DNA from: Balanoglossus misakiensis
Taxonomy: Eukaryota > Hemichordata
Assembly: GCA_040954595.2 (NCBI GenBank)
Contig: CM082579.2
Location: 8,618,001 to 8,682,000 of the forward strand
Direction of reading: 5' to 3'
Length of the DNA: 64,000 bases
A model generated the notes under the pieces. The model was not told the origin of the DNA. It saw only the letters and a list, made by a program, of their open reading frames with translations, and ran no database searches. This document shows, in pieces, positions 1 through 11,269 of the stretch. Made by a program: the position numbers and the translations under genes. Position 1 is the stretch's first letter, and every line of letters begins with the position of its first letter.

Positions 1-40
1 CCCATCATCACACAGTCCTCCGTTTGTGTTTTCCCCATAG

Positions 41-516
41 TCAGTGGTGCTGCAAATGTCTATCAAGAAACTCACGATTCGATGAAACCGAAATTCATAT
101 CATCCCCACCTGCTGTCACAAACATCGACGATTTACTTGCAGAAATCTTGAACTCTGTCAGAGGTTCTAAGGGCCAGGTAGGTTATCTTGACCAGAACAC
201 ATTAAAATGAATTTATAATGTACAGGGGAACTACTATACAGTATACATACATACATACATACATACATATTCTGATTTGCTTCCTAATACAATTTGTAAT
301 ATGTATATACAGATTTGTATTAAAGGGCGTGATATCTCATACAAAGCTAGAGGAAGGATACATGGATGGGACGATCCCTGGGTGTACGACGCATGGGCGA
401 TGGATCTGGCGACTAAACACGAAGAGAAAGCCAGTCACTACCGGGATGAAAGCGACGCCGTCAGGGCAGCCATACGGAGACTGGTGGACCATCTGAAATC
501 GAAGGGTTTTCTGTGA
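41..516 (+). CDS. 3' end of an unrecognised gene (last two exons)
   Basis: Two exons can be read. The first is 41-177, preceded by an acceptor (cccatag) and ending at CAG|gtaggt. The second is 313-516, preceded by atatacag and ending in TGA at 514-516. They join in phase 0 into about 112 residues. The tail is mixed charged and aromatic: it contains GRDISYKARG, a Trp-rich stretch WDDPWVYDAWAMD, and a probable amphipathic helix with SDAVRAAIRRLVDHLKSKGF at the C-terminus. The gene starts beyond the left edge, so its N-terminal domains are not visible. I do not recognise the family. A possible polyadenylation signal (AATAAA) lies at 1178-1183, which would give a 3' UTR of about 660 bases. The exon pair is well supported by splice sites and an open frame; the function is unknown. 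Confidence 0.6.
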
Positions 517-2277
517 CATCTTCGACTTCGTTCGGGTGCCCACAGCTCACTGTGCCGTTGATGTGGTGTCGGTGGCCGGGGTGACCAGGACGATGTTCGT
601 TCCGATCGATGAAATCATTAGCTTCAAATATGAAAGCAATGGTGTATTTGCATGCTCTATTTATGGGTCACGTAAAACGGGTCTTTATTTATCAGTTATA
701 GTTCTCTATTTCATAGTAAACTTTAGGTGAGGTTATTTGGCAAGCTTAGTAAACATGTAATTATGATTTTCACAACGGTGATGATGTGGCTATCCTCGGA
801 AGATTCAAGGACCCCTTATTATCATTTTTAAATTTAAGCAAATATACTCGATTTTCCTTAACAAAAGACGGGCAAATTTTAAGACATGTCATTTAGAAGA
901 GTTCTTTTTTAAACATTGACAGTTTACAAATTACATGCATCGCCAGGACCCATGAAATCACAACGCATTTTGATCGGAACAAACTCGTTCAGCGCCCTCC
1001 GTCGACGCAATATCAAGCGGCCCAGCTCAGCTCGAGTAGTCTTGGTGCGCGTGCGTGTGAATACATGTACAATGTATACCAAAATAACATCAACTTTGGT
1101 GCTTCCTTCACCATTTTATGTCATAGGTCATTGCCTGAATCATAATCTGTCATCTATAAACTTTTTGTTAGAACTTTAATAAACTTGATGTGAGATGTTA
1201 AAGCCTCAAACATTTTAACTGTTGTGTTGCTTTCGATATTTTTGATATTTGTGTCAACTGCAGTTTCTTATTCGACTGCCTAAAGCGTGACGACATGCCA
1301 ACGACACGTGTTGGCGGACAATGACATGTGGTCATTTCATTCACAGTAGAAGTGACCCCAAATAAGCCCATTGCGTATTCTCGGGTAAGCGTAAGGGGAT
1401 TTCCCTTCACCATGGCAACACACATGTCATCGCATATCGTGCTACCAAACACAGTAAGAAGGTTGATTTTGCCAGAGGAATACTTTCCCCCAGAGGTGTT
1501 ATTATCCCAGCTGTTCAGGAATCGACACGGTGTGAAAAAGCAGGGAAATCCGCGTAACGGTCACGGCTCAAAGCTGAGTGCGGTTCTGCGGTTTAAAATC
1601 GTAAGTATACGCCTTTCAGTTCAGATGGGCGTTGCCGAGAGCAAGTGCCTAGCTTCTTTACATGAATTTGCAGGATATTGAAATATTAGACTGGGCTTTT
1701 GAAGTCGTCTCGATGCTCTTGTTGAATGCAACCGGTGATCGAGTCGTTATGCAATAAGTTCATTTTCTGAATAAATCCTTCATCGGTACTAGTCTCGGTT
1801 ACCCAGAGCCCTCTGCTTCTTCCGTTGGGCACTCCAGAAAGAGGGTCTGGGGAAACCCCATAGAAAACTCTCCGGGCAAAGATGGCCGACTTGAGACAAA
1901 TGCGATGCATGATGGTTGCAGCCTCAAACATAAAAAAAACATGCTGAGAAGTGCTAGACCTGCTAAAACTGTCTACAAATTGAAAAGAGAGAGAGAAGTT
2001 TGGTAAATAGTTTTCTAATATCGTCATATCATAATATCAAATGTTAAAAATGCGCAGAATTCTGGTGAGAGAAAATTGCTCAGTCACATGACTGTTTAAA
2101 TAAACATGTCATAGCAGCTAATATCAGAGGTGAACTTTGATAAATACGTCAACGAGTCCCGTAAAATCTGTAGACTCTCTGATTTACGGCATGCCATATG
2201 CAGTGTGACATCCCACCTCGAAGTGAACAAGTTCACTCTGGTAAAAAAAATTGCCGCGCAATTTACAGTATTCCGCC
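517..2277 (+). other. 3' UTR and intergenic region, with a possible upstream exon of the next gene
   Basis: The first part is the presumed 3' UTR of the preceding gene, with AATAAA at 1178-1183. An open stretch from ATG 1412 (context caccATGG, an excellent Kozak match) runs to 1600 and ends exactly at a good donor, gtaagt. A phase-0 join to an acceptor-like ttacag before 2269 would extend the following ARM gene in frame. The acceptor has a poor polypyrimidine tract, so this is only a candidate. The rest shows nothing recognisable. Confidence 0.35.
1178..1183 (+). other. Candidate polyadenylation signal AATAAA
   Basis: Canonical hexamer about 660 bases after the stop codon at 516, on the same strand as that gene. 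No other hexamer was noticed nearer the stop. The assignment to that gene is inferred from position. Confidence 0.35.
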
Positions 2278-4582
2278 ATGTCTGATGTTCCTGACGCCCG
2301 CATATTAAGTAAGAATGATAGTAGCCAAGTCAAAATCTCTGATGGAAAACTCAAATGTCTGCCTTGCAGAATAACCACACGCCTCGCAGATACCAGCATG
2401 GCTGCTGCTCGCTCGAAAAAGCTGACCTCGCCTGGATATCGAAAGAACGTTACCAGCATAGACTTAAGATGTGAGGAACTGTACGATGAGTTCTTTGCAG
2501 AAAACGCGTCTTCGCCTATGGTAAAGGCACTCCAGGCTTTAAGGCCGGGCCCTCATTTCGATATCAATATGGCAACCAGGCTTGTTTCCGAAAACTTGTA
2601 CAAGTACGTGAACAACGCACCCATCTACGAGAGACGAGTGGCGCTGGCCGACAAGTTGACAGCGCTGGACGGTGGTACTGTGCTTGCCAGTGTTCTTGTT
2701 GAGCTGATGACGAAACGCAAACCTACAGAATACGAGCTGTTAGCTATAGGTATAATATGCTGCACCTGTAGCCTGTTCGCATCGCTCAGTTCGGAGTTGT
2801 GCGCGCAGCTTGGGCGGACAAAACTGCTTGGCATTCTGTTGGAAGACACAGATGCGTATAGGCTGGGAGAAAATCGAAGTAAGGTGAGATTTGCATTGGT
2901 TTAATAGTGGAATATGCGGTTGCATTATATCATGATGTTAAAGGCGTTATAAGGTGATATTTCGGTAACATGGTGTTAAAATTGGATGACAGGTTTGGGG
3001 AGAAACCGAGACATATTTTAAACAGCTAACGCAACATGACGATTTGTCCTTCTTGCAGGATCGCTGCGTTTCGGCTCTCTACATACTACTGAGCTGTTCT
3101 CGGGTCCCTGGGAATCAAGGTATGCTTGGCGAACTTCACGCGGCCGAAAGACTGCAGTGGTTTGTTGAAAACAGGGATCTGGAGATGGCCATGGTGTCGC
3201 TGTTCACCGTGGCTCACGTTTACGGAGACACGGGACCGGCGGCCCGAGATAAAGTCATTGACTACATTATCGACTCCTTGGAGTGTGCCGCGCTGGCTGG
3301 CCGGTACGCACGCTCCAAAGAGTGCAAACTGACCGTGCCAGAGATCCTCGCAGGACTGCGCATGGTGGCGCGCAACGAGAAGTCCAGTTCGCTGTTGGTT
3401 GACAAGAACATTGTTCGTGTTCTGTTGGACATTTTGAACGACGGCGATCAGGAAGAACAGGTTTGTGTTATACAGCTCCTTGGAGATTTCGCAGCACTGG
3501 AACGGAACAGGAAGAAGATTTTAGATACTGCGGGTCCAATTCTCAGTAGGGTTTCCCAAAATGGCACTGAAGACTTACGTTCCATGATTTACGATCTTGT
3601 GCTTTATAGACTGCTGGCCAGTCCTGAGAATATCCATGGTAAGGGTATATTAATAATCCGAACGCTAATGTGGCATTTTCAAAACATGATAAACCCGAAT
3701 AGAAATAACATTAAATTATAACTAAAAAATCATATCATCTACGATGATAGGACTATTTTAAGACAAAAATAATTCGGTGTTTTAGGATCTTCTCATTTAA
3801 ACTCATCACAAGTGTAAATAACCTCGTTGGTTCTTCTTTGAACGGTTTGATTTTTTTAACAACGCAATACATGTAAACGCCACAATACAGTTAGCTATTA
3901 ACAGTCGTCGGCAGACTGAAAGATTCAGTCGTGTGCGGGCGCTCTGGCGCACTTCGAGCTTAGTATCGTAACCACCGTGGCATTTCTGTTTCTGCATCAG
4001 GCCGACCTGACAGCAAACGTCAGGGGAGAATTACACTGGACGAGACGAGAAGACACAAGTCGGCAAGCACACCAGAACAGAATACAGAGGCAGACTTGAC
4101 AAGAAGCATGATAGGTCATCAGCGTGTGCAGGGAGGGCAGGTTGCCAACGGTCATTACAATACTATAACCATAAACAACTACTTTCCGTGTAACGACTGT
4201 CATTCACCAGGTTGGTTTTTCCATATAATATATTGAAGCGATCTTGAAGTCTGCATATTTATAAATAAAGAAATTGATCCACACGATGTCTACAAAGATG
4301 TCTTTATCTGTCTGTCTGTCTGTCTGCCTGTCTGTCTCTCTATCTCTCTCTCCCTCCCTCTCCATCTGATTCTCTTCTTTGTAACTTGTTTCCAGATATT
4401 CCGTGGAAATCAGCGACGATGCCACCGCCATACAACGATATCCAATGAAACCAGTCACTGAGAACTACAGTATTTCGCCCATGGAAGTCGCCGTCGCGTC
4501 TTCAACCAATCAAGGGGACTCCGTCATAACTCAAAATTCTATGGTGGTCGACATAATACCGTCGACTAGAGAACGTTGGTAG
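2278..4582 (+). CDS. Armadillo-like helical repeat protein, tandem copy 1
   Basis: Exons: 2278-2883 (ends AAG|gtgaga, phase 0), 3059-3638 (phase 1 donor gtaagg), 4001-about 4187, and 4396-4582 ending TAG. The predicted protein is about 519 residues. It is dominated by paired amphipathic helices typical of armadillo/HEAT superhelices, for example IVRVLLDILNDGDQEEQV and LLGDFAALERNRKKIL. Conserved catalytic motifs are absent, so a scaffold or protein-interaction role is the only reasonable inference. The start at 2278 has a good context (gccATG). The gene at 7221-11269 is a clear paralogue with the same phase-0 intron before the second repeat block and the same phase-1 intron after it. The 3' half is less certain. 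The final exon frame, which contains YSVEISDDATAI, resembles the paralogue's tail SVDISEATDVVFEN, but needs a phase-2 donor at 4188 (gtgtaa), which is weak. A donor at 4211 would instead stop early, near 4446. Confidence 0.72.
4306..4369. repeat. Pyrimidine-rich microsatellite (TCTG)n/(TC)n
   Basis: An imperfect TCTG tract passes into TC and CCCT repeats. It lies in the last intron of ARM gene 1, just upstream of the final acceptor at 4395, and may serve as part of its polypyrimidine tract. Confidence 0.85.
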
Positions 4583-7220
4583 AGTTACAATGAGTCGTTG
4601 ATTAATATGAAGTTGAACGCAATTCAACATAAATTAGTTTGATATTTGGGACATTTTGTGTGTATTCAGAATTCAGTATTTTACAAACTCTCCAAATAGC
4701 CAGAGTGAAAAAAACATGGTTTAACAATAGATATGCTGTAGTTGCGATAGTTTTTCTTGTCTAAAATATATTTGGTGGGACTCAATAACTCTGTGAAACT
4801 TATCGATAGTACCTAAGAATTAATGGATATTTCACATGAATAACTTCAATGCACATTGCTGGTCAATTGTTGTATTGATGTATATATTATACGCATAAGT
4901 CCCGAATATATCATTTCTAACCAATATGGTTTAATAGTGTTGTTGGCTATTTAAGCCTCAGATATGAAATAAAATTAATGACACACTAGCTCAGCTGTCT
5001 TGAAGCAAGTTATCGTCATGTCCTATCCGTTCTCCTAACTTGTGTCTCTCTAATTACTTGCCTTTCATTTTTCACAGCACTGTCCGAAACAGTATGTATA
5101 CCAGAAAAGTCGCGCAGATAAAACCTTGGGGAAAATGTCAGACAACAGCAAACTTAGGGCGCTTGGAAGTTTGGGGCGCTATCAATAATCGAGAAAACTG
5201 ATGAAAACGGTCATTTTGGACACACAGGAAATAATTATAATCCCTTCTTCTCCTTTCCTTCGTGGCGGGCCTTTCGCGGTGTGTGACTGTGCACAAATCA
5301 AGCTGGGGTCTATCCTGAAAACACTGGCATTCGCCAGGCCGACAAATGCGGGGCGATTGTGTTTTATTGCGAGTTTGTCACAGAACTTCCCAGTTTGAAA
5401 GTAATGGAACTTGCTCATGCCGGGTGAACCGTACGGCAGAAGGAATTTAAGTAAGCTCTGCATACATGTATTCCAATAAATAATGTGGCCAAATCAATCT
5501 CCACCACTTTCACGACCGTTCATGTAGTCGTGATTCTTGCCCGCCATGTTAACCGCGCAAAACCGTGATTAAAATGGTATTTTAAATTATAATACATGAC
5601 TACATACATACATGTATGTGTGGGGTTGTTTTCCAAATGGATCTTGGTTCCGGGACACTTACTTTCTACAGGTACTTAGAACACGTGACACCGCGTTGAA
5701 AACCACTCCAGTGCGAGTGTCTCTTCTGTTGCCCGCAGTTGTTTGAGGGAAGTGTGATGCCGGTCCACGACCTCGCGGAGCGCTGGGTGTTTCTGACCAA
5801 GTTCTTCCTGACCACCTCGGTTCACTCGGACTGGAGTCCCTCTGATTAGGTCAGTATCTTTGTTTTTATTCCGCTATCTGCATCGGTGATGGTGCTTGCA
5901 CGAAGGCGAAATGGGCGCCTTGGTCATTCGGCGACTACATGTACCTCGAGCCGTCCTGATATCAAACCTTGATTTCTATTTCCTGTTTTCTTGTCTCGCA
6001 CGAGGAAATGAACTTTTTTGGAGACGCGGAAATACACCCAATGGTAGACATATTACATTCCACCCAGCAAGAAAGGGAGCCTTACGCACTTAAAACGCAC
6101 AGACAATACTAGTATACGATTTAGCCTGTGACTGCAATCGATGGAAACAGAGAACGCCTTTGCTCTTTTCCGAGTCAACGAACAGACATCTTGTCCTTCT
6201 GTTTTATGGGAAGGTCCATCGCCGCAACGGGAAGTCTAGAAAGACAGACTCCAACAGGTGGTCAAAATCCTCGCGTTCCACTTTACGTACGTACTGCGAA
6301 ATAGGCGTCGGTCGGTAAACGTGGGAGATAACCGGGGTCAAAACACTTCATTGTCGTGGTGAAAGTGGCTGCTCGCTTCTCCAGGGACTGGAATGTGTCT
6401 ACCACAGACTTCGTTTGTGTGCCCGTTTCGCACAATACGACACACGTCCAGGGTATCATAGGGTTAGGGCCAGCCCGGTGCGTCAATCAGGGTCCACAGA
6501 CAAGCGTGGCATTCGAGTCCGTGCCCGTTTGGTCGAATGGGAATCGTCGACCTGAACTTGATAGACTAGTACATCGTTGCCATTTGTTTATACCTGTCTA
6601 CATGTAAACGCCTCGTAACAAATCTCAGCCCACGCACTTGAAATGTGCCGGACAAAGGTATCACGTAATTGGGCTCCTTTTGTTCGCCATTCTTTTTTTA
6701 GACCCAAGGTCTCAACGCGTGGCACTATCACCAGATGATGTCACTTAGGATACACAATCGCGAGAGGAAGTCACGTGAACAAAAATCCCTGATATAACAG
6801 TGATAGTTTTATGTTATGCTCTATAAGCGTGCATCCCTCATCTCTTCCGCTTTTGTTTAATAGGGTATGGACAGTTTAATACACAGCAAACTCGGCAAGA
6901 TCAGTGATCAGCTGAAATTTTAATCTATTAATGTCTGACGTTGTTTTGATTGTTGGACTGACATAGAAGACAAAATCCCCACACGCGCACGCTATGAAAT
7001 TAAATTTTCTGCCCACCGAAAACCTTCTCAACTTTAATGTGTGCGTAAGTGTATGTGCGCACGCGTGACAAAGATGTATAATACAGAGCTATTTCGGGGA
7101 AGTTTTTCCAGTCACTTGACTGGTTGGTGGGTAACCCGGATACACTTTGCACGTGTCGCTTCACCGAAGCCTCATCTGAGATTGTTATCGCACTGTAGGC
7201 AGGGCCAGGAGGGGAACACC
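4583..7220. other. Intergenic region between the two ARM paralogues
   Basis: Presumed 3' UTR of the first ARM gene and 5' flank of the second. The only gene-like item is an isolated exon candidate at 5739-5849 (separate entry). Otherwise it is AT-rich or low complexity with no recognisable coding sequence. Confidence 0.5.
5739..5849 (+). CDS. Orphan terminal-exon candidate, 36 codons
   Basis: A strong acceptor (pyrimidine-rich run ending gcccgcag) precedes an open phase-0 frame ending in TAG at 5847-5849. The other two phases stop within a few codons. The peptide reads as plausible protein, with MPVHDLAERWVFLTKFFLTT followed by a short polar tail. It could be an alternative last exon of the upstream ARM gene, a remnant of a third ARM-like copy, or chance. 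I do not recognise it. No partner exon was found upstream with confidence. Confidence 0.25.
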   Translation: MFEGSVMPVHDLAERWVFLTKFFLTTSVHSDWSPSD

Positions 7221-10200
7221 ATGAGCGCGGACACCGAGGACGGTCCGTCTCTGCAACGGCGCTCCAAGGTCATGATGCCGAGAAGCCGGAGTGTCATCAC
7301 CAGCGCCGACATGGAAGACCTTCAACTCGACGCTGACGGCGACGCTGCTACCGCGGCGATAAATGGCGGTGAAGACGGAGACGGTGATCAGAGACAGACC
7401 GAGGCTTCGCCAGCTGCCACCAGCAGTACCAGCCCGCAACTTTCACCCGCAGCGAGAGACCACCGGGATAGGTTCCCGAGTTTTGACTACACGGGCGATG
7501 ACGGTAAGCAGTGAGCCAAAATTGCTGGAATGGAATGCCTTTGAGAGATGGTGCTTTCGCGTTGTTTGTAATGTATGGGGGTGGTCATGTTTACTTGTGT
7601 AGGTTGTAAACGCATGGCTGTGAGTGACTGTATACCTTGCGCCACTAAAGGTACGCTCCGCTTCGTCCATTGTCGTCTGTAAAACCACGGGTCTTATCTG
7701 TCAAAAAACAACGTGCACTTCTCAATACTGCATGAAGCAGCCACTCTTCTCGACCCTGTCACTGCAGCACCAGGCTATTTTGCACCATACTGTGCGAAAT
7801 GGCGAGGTGCTTGCTCATCGCCATTTTGTCCAGCCCCCCGTTTAATTGTGTGCATCGGTGGAATGTCAATGAACAAACGGACCGCCATTACTGATGTAAC
7901 GCACGTAGAAACGGCGCGTAAAGATAGCCAGCAATGGCCTAAGCATGTAAACATGAAGTGTACAAAGGCGTTACAGATCGCCCGACTTCCCACTTCTCAA
8001 CTTCTGAACGCCAAAGCTCACACTTCAAAGGTCGGCTACAGTTTATTATAAGTCGCCAAATCTACCTGCCAACATAATTAGAGTATATGTCGAGCATTTC
8101 TCATCTCTAGTAAACGTTGTAACCAGATGTGAACTGATTAGGCCTACGTATATTTTAAAAATTAATTCCACGGAATCTGCATAAAGGTTCATCTTTTGTG
8201 CTGTGACATTTCCCAGTACATGTATGTTGAAGTGGGTAAATTATAGTACATTGAAGTAGGCAAATAAACAGTTACTAGAAAATTCACGGTAGTCCCCAAT
8301 GTTCAACCGCACATTTGTGTGAATATCTCTGCCCGTGCTGGTTTTGGATGCATTAGACGAGTGTCAAAACTTAACATGCAAATCATAGCGTTGTGACGTC
8401 AACATTTGCAGAAGAAATACGACTTGTTAATGCAGTGCTTTCTTGCCGGTTGTAAATGTATGTCAGCATGTAAATTCAAGGATAAAGTATAAAGACTAGT
8501 CCGAACTTTCAATTTTGAATAATAACAGTTCTAATTGTAATCATAGGGGGCTTTGCCCATATCTAAACATACTCGGCATTTTAGAGTCGAACACGGAAAT
8601 ACTCTTGATTCACAGAATTACGCACTGAAAATATTCAAATACTGAAGCCAGTGGGTTTTTACATGTAGCTGTGTACCGTAAGCGTTTCGTGGTAACTTTG
8701 ATAAACTGTGATATTTATGATACACTGAGCGCCTCTTTTTGAACTTTGTACGGACAGGTCCGAGCAGAAAACCAACAGATAATCGTGACATTTCGCAGCG
8801 AAGAGAGCAGGCGGGTACAAAACATTCACGCGGCGTTAAGATGACCCCAACGGTTGATTTCGGGCAGCGAGACGCCATCGGGAAGATGGCGCAGGCCGTG
8901 GAGAGCATGAAGCGGAGCGAGGCGAACGACATCTGGGACATGACGCGGGAGGTCGCCACTCACATCTACATGCCCTTCCACGCCACGCACAGCGAGCAGA
9001 CCCGCCACCAGCTGGGCGACTACCTGGCGACCTCGGGCGGGGGCCGCGAGCTCACCTGGTTCCTGGCCAGCCTGCTGGAGATCGAGGACAAGACGGAGAG
9101 GATCTGGCAGTCCATACACTTCGTGCAGAACACCTGCTGGGACTACTCCGACGTCAGCCTGACGCTGTGCAAGGAGTTCGGCAAAGGCGGACTGTTGAAT
9201 CTCATGTTCACGAACCTTGAACGCTTTGGATTGCAAAAGTACACTACCATGGTAAGTACGTGTATTAACCGTGCGTCTCAATGTAGGAAGTTACAAAATC
9301 CGACACAGGTGAAAGTAAGGGACTACTTAGAGGTAGTTCCTGGTTATCACACTCCATAGCTTATATGTGTAATTTTGAGAAAATTGTGTTATAATATTAT
9401 ACTTTTCTGGAAGTTTTCTCTAACGCTGTGTTATAACGCAAACACCACACATGCCATGTCGACAAAATGTTTGCTTGGTTTTTATCGTTGTTGTTTACTT
9501 CCCGATTGGGATTTGGTTTTATTCTGGTGTCGGTTGTCTGTGTCGTGACCGAGTGGTTGGTTTGTTTTGGCAGGTTTATTGATTACCCGAGCGTCGTGAG
9601 CTGCAACTTACATCAACTCCATATCTTGTCATTTTTGGTTTGGTTTGATTTTCATTTGGCAGCTGTCAGCCATTATTTCGATTGCTGAGTGGAAGTTTAT
9701 GACGACTTGCTTATCCAGTGCTTCAATATGCTTGTCTTTCAGGGATTATTAGACAAGTATTGTTAAACTTATTTCAGGAAATGATATTTATGTACAGTCA
9801 TGTTTTTTTTTCATCACGCGTGTATATTTTCCCCTGACAGAATGAACGTCTCTTGGTCATATCGTCGCTTAATATTTTACACAACTGCTCGAAAACGTTT
9901 AAGAACTTGAAAGAGTTCAAAGGCCAGAATGCCGTGAGGAAACTGCAACCGTACACGAGTGCGCGGGACAAAGAATTAGCCATGCTCGGACTCTTCATTC
10001 TGTCGTACGTGGCGGACGACACCGAACTCGATGTTCTGAGTTCGAGTAACGAGATGACGGACTACATCCTGGCGATCTTGAACAATGCTTTGGACAGCCC
10101 TACCTTGAAAGGGAGGTCGTCGGAGGGGAACTTTTCCGCTGTGGAAATCCTCAAAAGTTTGTCCAATCTCGCCAGAAATGACCGAAACAAGTCGAGTATG

Positions 10201-11269
10201 GTGAGCCGGGAGGTCGCGCACATACTGTTGCAGTTTTTCCAAAGGGGGCGCTCGCCCGAGAAGAAGTTCGCCGCCAATCTCCTGACGGTGCTGCTGAAGT
10301 TGCCGAGCAACCGGACGAAAATCATCGAGACCAAGGGACTGGTCAACATGGTGAATGGTCTCTGTAAGAGCCACGACGCGTCCGTCAAAGAGGCTGCCGA
10401 GAATGTAATGATGGCTATTATGAGACCCGCCTCTGTGACTGATATACCAGGTGCGTTAGGCGGTATGGTCGCCGTTTGGTACTCAAGGTCGACGATCGTC
10501 TCATGCGCACGTGTTTAATTTCGTGTGAACAAACACTAGACCCAATCCAAATGTTCTGCAAATTTTGCGTTCGACGCAATCAAATAGCGGACTGTCTTCG
10601 TTTCCTTTCATATTTCCTGCGCACTGTATAAGTAAACTTTACTTTTGTCCCTTTTCTTCGCCCAATTTGCTGTCTTTTATCGGTCACCGACACAGACTAT
10701 GGTCGCCGCCATCTTGTCTGTTGTCAGGACAGCACATTGCCTTATGGCATTGACTATACATTTTTTGTAACCAGGGACTCTGGTTTACACGTGCGCATAA
10801 GACGATCATCGCCCTTTAATGTAATGAATCACAATCCTTCCATGATGGTGGCGTATTTCTTCACGTTGGTATTTCTGTAGATACAATCACATGACTATAT
10901 GCCTGTACACGAAACTGTTTACATGTATTAAGAAGCAAACGTGAAGAAACAGATGGTCAGTTGTGCATAACATATCGGTAAAAAAAATACCATTCTTTCG
11001 TGTGATGTACAGGTAAACGGGAGAAGGCTGACCTTGCCAGGCAGAGGTCAAAGCAAGCGCATCGCAGTTTGGTGTACACCAGCGGCCGCCCCGACGACGA
11101 CGACGACGACACATTTGAGCTGCCACTGCCGAAGCCGCGCTCACAGACACTCGGAAGAGCCGTCACACTGAACGGCACTAACAGCGCCAACCAAAATCCC
11201 CGGCACTCTGTCGACATTTCCGAGGCCACCGATGTGGTGTTCGAGAACGAAGAAGACTCGGTCTGTTAG
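7221..11269 (+). CDS. Armadillo-like helical repeat protein, tandem copy 2
   Basis: Four exons splice cleanly: 7221-7503 (phase 1, gtaagc), 8758-9251 (phase 0, ATG|gtaagt), 9841-10450 (phase 1) and 11013-11269 (TAG). The sum is 1644 bases, 547 residues. The N-terminal 95 residues are acidic, Ser/Thr/Ala-rich and probably disordered. Residues about 110-465 form armadillo-like helical repeats, for example AVEILKSLSNLARNDRNKSS and LLTVLLKLPSNRTKII. The C-terminal exon is basic, then carries a run of six Asp (GRPDDDDDDTFELP) and an acidic end. It aligns along its length with the gene at 2278-4582, with two introns at equivalent positions, so the two are tandem duplicates. Exon 2 is notably GC-rich compared with its flanks. 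A scaffold role is inferred from fold only; the family name is unknown to me. ATG 7221 is chosen because it opens the acidic N-terminus; an upstream ATG in frame was not required. Confidence 0.82.

Noticed and set aside
7041-7220. Upstream extension of the ARM gene 2 first exon
   Set aside because: Open frame before ATG 7221, but it lacks the acidic, Ser-rich character of the protein and looks like 5' UTR.
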